From assembly GCA_900545515.1 (NCBI GenBank), contig UQZA01000057.1, positions 1-7,443 of the forward strand: a DNA stretch of 7,443 nt, written 5' to 3'. The first letter of the stretch is position 1. Each line of letters begins with the position of its first letter. Below the pieces are notes generated by a model. The model searched no databases. It worked only from the letters and a program-made list of their open reading frames with translations, and was not told where the DNA came from. The stretch is from an uncultured Eubacteriales bacterium (GTDB lineage: Bacteria; Bacillota; Clostridia; Oscillospirales; Oscillospiraceae). The position numbers and the translations under genes were made by a program. This document shows, one piece after another, positions 6,039-7,443 of this stretch.

Positions 6039-6074
6039 GGCTGCTGCAAAGGAAGCTTTGCGGCAGCCATTTTT
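6039..6074 (+). terminator. Strong intrinsic terminator between tadA and spoIIP
   Basis: GGCTGC (6039-6044) pairs with GCAGCC (6063-6068). A T-G wobble follows, then GCAAAG (6046-6051) pairs with CTTTGC (6056-6061), leaving a GAAG-type loop. A TTTTT run at 6070-6074 follows. It starts 8 nt after the tadA stop and ends 25 nt before the spoIIP start codon. Confidence 0.88.
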
Positions 6075-6085
6075 CCACCTGGACA

Positions 6086-6092
6086 GGGGAGG
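6086..6092 (+). promoter_or_regulatory. spoIIP: Ribosome binding site deciding the spoIIP start
   Basis: GGGGAGG lies 7 nt before the ATG at 6100, between the tadA terminator and the gene. The open frame extends back to 6013, but that would place the terminator inside the coding region. Confidence 0.8.
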
Positions 6093-6099
6093 AACGTCT

Positions 6100-7113
6100 A
6101 TGGAAAATTGGAACAAGCGGGTGAAACGGACTTGCGTTGGGGTGCTGCTCCTGGCTATCCTCTTGCGCCTGGGCGGCAGCGGTCCCATGGCGGCCCCAGA
6201 GGCGGAGAGCGCCGCTGCCTTTTTTTTATACCTGCAGACTGGGCGCGTGGCCCGGCCTGGAGAGGAGATGGTGTCGCCTGCGGTTACCATCCCCAAGGAA
6301 ACACAGCCTACCACTGTATTTACCTTCCCCACAGCTCCCTTAGAAGGGGGGCCCCTGTCCTTTGAGGCAAGCGAAGCGGAGAGCATCGAGATCAAAAATG
6401 GAGGAACCTATGAGCCGGATCTGGGGTCGCTGCTGGAGGCGCCGGTGAATCTGGATTTCTCCGGGGAGGACCCCCGGGTTTTGATCATCCACACCCATGC
6501 CACCGAAAGCTATACCATAGAGCCTGGCTGGGAGTACACAGCCTCCTCCGACTACCGGACCTTGGACCCGGAGTACAACATGATTCGGGTAGGGGAGGCA
6601 ATGACCCGCATTTTGGAAGAAGCGGGCATCCCGGTCATCCACGACACCACATTGAACGATTATCCATCCTATAACGGCTCCTACGACCGGACGAGGGAGA
6701 ATATAGAACGCTATTTGGAGCAGTACCCCTCCATACAAATGGTCATCGACGTGCACCGGGATGCAGTGGAACTGTTGGAAGGAGGACAGATGGCCACTTC
6801 CGCCACCGTCAATGGAAAGCCCTCAGCCCAGGTGATGCTGGTCATGGGCACCGACGAGGGCGGGCTCACCCATCCGAACTGGCAGGATAACCTGTCCTGG
6901 GCCCTGAAGCTCCAGGTGGAGATGGAGCGGCAATACCCAGGCCTCACCCGCCCCATGTCCCTGCGCCCGGAGCGCTATAATCAGCATGCCACTCCGGGCT
7001 CTGTACTGGTGGAGATTGGCACCGCCGGGGATACTCTCCAAAGAGCTATCCTGGCCAGTGAGGCCTTTGCTCACACCTTAGTCACGCTGATCCAAGGCCT
7101 GGGCCTCCGGTAG
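6100..7113 (+). CDS. spoIIP: Stage II sporulation protein P (peptidoglycan amidase/endopeptidase)
   Basis: This 337-residue protein matches SpoIIP, which with SpoIID and SpoIIM forms the DMP machine that degrades peptidoglycan at the sporulation septum and drives engulfment of the forespore. In well-studied relatives SpoIIP cuts the amide between MurNAc and the stem peptide and also the cross-links. Residues 11-24 form a membrane anchor after a basic N-terminus. Residues 30-120 are a low-complexity linker rich in Glu, Pro and Thr. The catalytic domain covers about 125-335: HTHATESY (131-138), IDVHRD (216-221) and the C-terminal LVEIGTAGDT (303-312) are the hallmark zinc and active-site regions. 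It is somewhat shorter than the Bacillus protein, mainly in the linker. No sporulation sigma promoter was recognised, and the preceding terminator leaves little room for one, so its transcription source is unclear. Its presence marks the host as a spore former or a recent descendant of one. Confidence 0.93.
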   Translation: MENWNKRVKRTCVGVLLLAILLRLGGSGPMAAPEAESAAAFFLYLQTGRVARPGEEMVSPAVTIPKETQPTTVFTFPTAPLEGGPLSFEASEAESIEIKNGGTYEPDLGSLLEAPVNLDFSGEDPRVLIIHTHATESYTIEPGWEYTASSDYRTLDPEYNMIRVGEAMTRILEEAGIPVIHDTTLNDYPSYNGSYDRTRENIERYLEQYPSIQMVIDVHRDAVELLEGGQMATSATVNGKPSAQVMLVMGTDEGGLTHPNWQDNLSWALKLQVEMERQYPGLTRPMSLRPERYNQHATPGSVLVEIGTAGDTLQRAILASEAFAHTLVTLIQGLGLR

Positions 7114-7171
7114 CGCACATTCCGTCTGCTAAATTTTTTCGGGAGCGGCGGGAAATTGTGACAAAAAACGG

Positions 7172-7200
7172 TTGCAATCTCCCGCTGCCTCTGCTATAAT
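7172..7200 (+). promoter_or_regulatory. Sigma-A promoter of the tRNA-Gly gene
   Basis: TTGCAA (7172-7177) is 17 nt from a perfect TATAAT (7195-7200), with TG at 7192-7193 as an extended -10. Transcription would start near 7207, about 5 nt before the mature tRNA end, so the 5' leader to be trimmed is very short. Confidence 0.8.
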
Positions 7201-7211
7201 ACATCTGTCGC

Positions 7212-7285
7212 GCGGGTATAGTTCATCGGTAGAATGCGACCTTCCCAAGGTTGATAGGTGGGTTCGACTCCCATTACCCGCTCCA
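7212..7285 (+). tRNA. tRNA-Gly (anticodon CCC)
   Basis: A complete cloverleaf can be folded by eye. The acceptor stem is GCGGGTA (7212-7218) with TACCCGC (7275-7281), seven perfect pairs. The D arm is at 7221-7235. The anticodon stem is CGACC/GGTTG with loop TTCCCAA, so the anticodon is CCC at 7244-7246. The T arm is at 7258-7274 with loop TTCGACT. The discriminator base is T7282, and CCA is encoded at 7283-7285. It should decode GGG only, as a supplement to the tRNA-Gly with UCC. It has its own promoter and terminator and so is a single-gene unit. Confidence 0.95.
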
Positions 7286-7292
7286 TGTTGTG

Positions 7293-7347
7293 AAAACACT
7301 ATAGAAGCCGAATGCAAAAGATTCGGCTTCTATAGTGTTTTTTATTT
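7293..7347 (+). terminator. Long perfect-stem terminator of the tRNA-Gly unit
   Basis: A 21-base arm (7293-7313) and its exact complement (7321-7341) flank a 7-nt loop, GCAAAAG. The second arm runs into TTTTTT (7338-7343), then A and TTTT. The stem is unusually long and free of mismatches for a tRNA terminator. On the minus strand only a TTTT would follow, so it may also act weakly in that direction. Confidence 0.93.
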
Positions 7348-7370
7348 TCTCAGGTTTTTCAAGGGGAAAA

Positions 7371-7440
7371 GTACCGGAATCTCTACAAACCTAAACTCTC
7401 CCCAGAATTATCCCATACAAACAGGTACGGGAATCTCCAG
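7371..7440. repeat. Degenerate 16-nt direct repeat at the right edge
   Basis: GTACCGGAATCTCTAC (7371-7386) and GTACGGGAATCTCCAG (7425-7440) match at 13 of 16 positions and start 54 nt apart. The remaining bases of 7348-7443 show no gene: minus-strand frames are broken by stops, and no RNA or promoter was recognised. The repeats may belong to something continuing beyond the window. Confidence 0.5.
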
Positions 7441-7443
7441 TAG

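Noticed and set aside
6013..6099. N-terminal extension of SpoIIP
   Set aside because: It would translate through the tadA terminator hairpin; GGGGAGG before 6100 gives a start followed by a proper membrane anchor.
7133..7138. T-run after spoIIP as an intrinsic terminator
   Set aside because: Only a 4-5 pair stem (AGGC/GCCT, inside the gene end) lies upstream and it is too far from the T-run; no convincing hairpin adjoins it.
7129..7317. Minus-strand ORF of 62 residues over the tRNA region
   Set aside because: It is the antisense reading of the tRNA-Gly gene; its NGSRTH-type string is a well-known false protein produced by antisense tRNA.

Overview
The window looks like chromosomal DNA from a GC-rich, spore-forming member of the Clostridia, probably a gut Oscillospiraceae-type bacterium. 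The reasons are a SpoIIP sporulation gene, strong GGAGG ribosome sites, consensus sigma-A promoters, and the protein style of the TadA, M42 and M3 genes. The genus is inferred and cannot be proven from this sequence.

Left part (1-1924), accessory. On the minus strand lies a complete Rpn-type PD-(D/E)XK nuclease/putative transposase gene. It has a perfect consensus promoter, a strong ribosome site that fixes its start, an in-frame 12-bp tandem repeat, and its own terminator. Just past that terminator, at the window edge, is part of a second copy of the same gene; its homology starts at an internal methionine codon. Upstream of the nuclease, 1312-1660 holds debris of a mobile or partition module: a ParB-like helix-turn-helix fragment and a 52-residue leucine-zipper ORF. 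No gene is recognised in 1661-1860.

Middle part (1858-5466), plus strand. A strong extended -10 promoter drives a tightly packed three-gene set: a DUF218 (SanA/ElyC/YdcF-like) membrane protein, an M42 metallo-aminopeptidase and an M3 oligoendopeptidase. The gaps are 1 and 10 nt. The two peptidases plausibly act in sequence on cytoplasmic peptides; the link to the envelope protein is unexplained.

Right part (5467-7443), plus strand. The tRNA adenosine deaminase gene tadA ends at a strong intrinsic terminator. The sporulation hydrolase gene spoIIP starts only 25 nt after it. Next comes a tRNA-Gly(CCC) gene with its own promoter, followed by a 21-bp perfect-stem terminator. The last 100 nt hold no gene, only a degenerate 16-nt direct repeat.

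The most unusual material is at the left: the nuclease with its slippage-prone repeat, the candidate free-standing C-terminal copy, and the partition-module remnant beside it. The 1925-7285 block reads as ordinary core genome.
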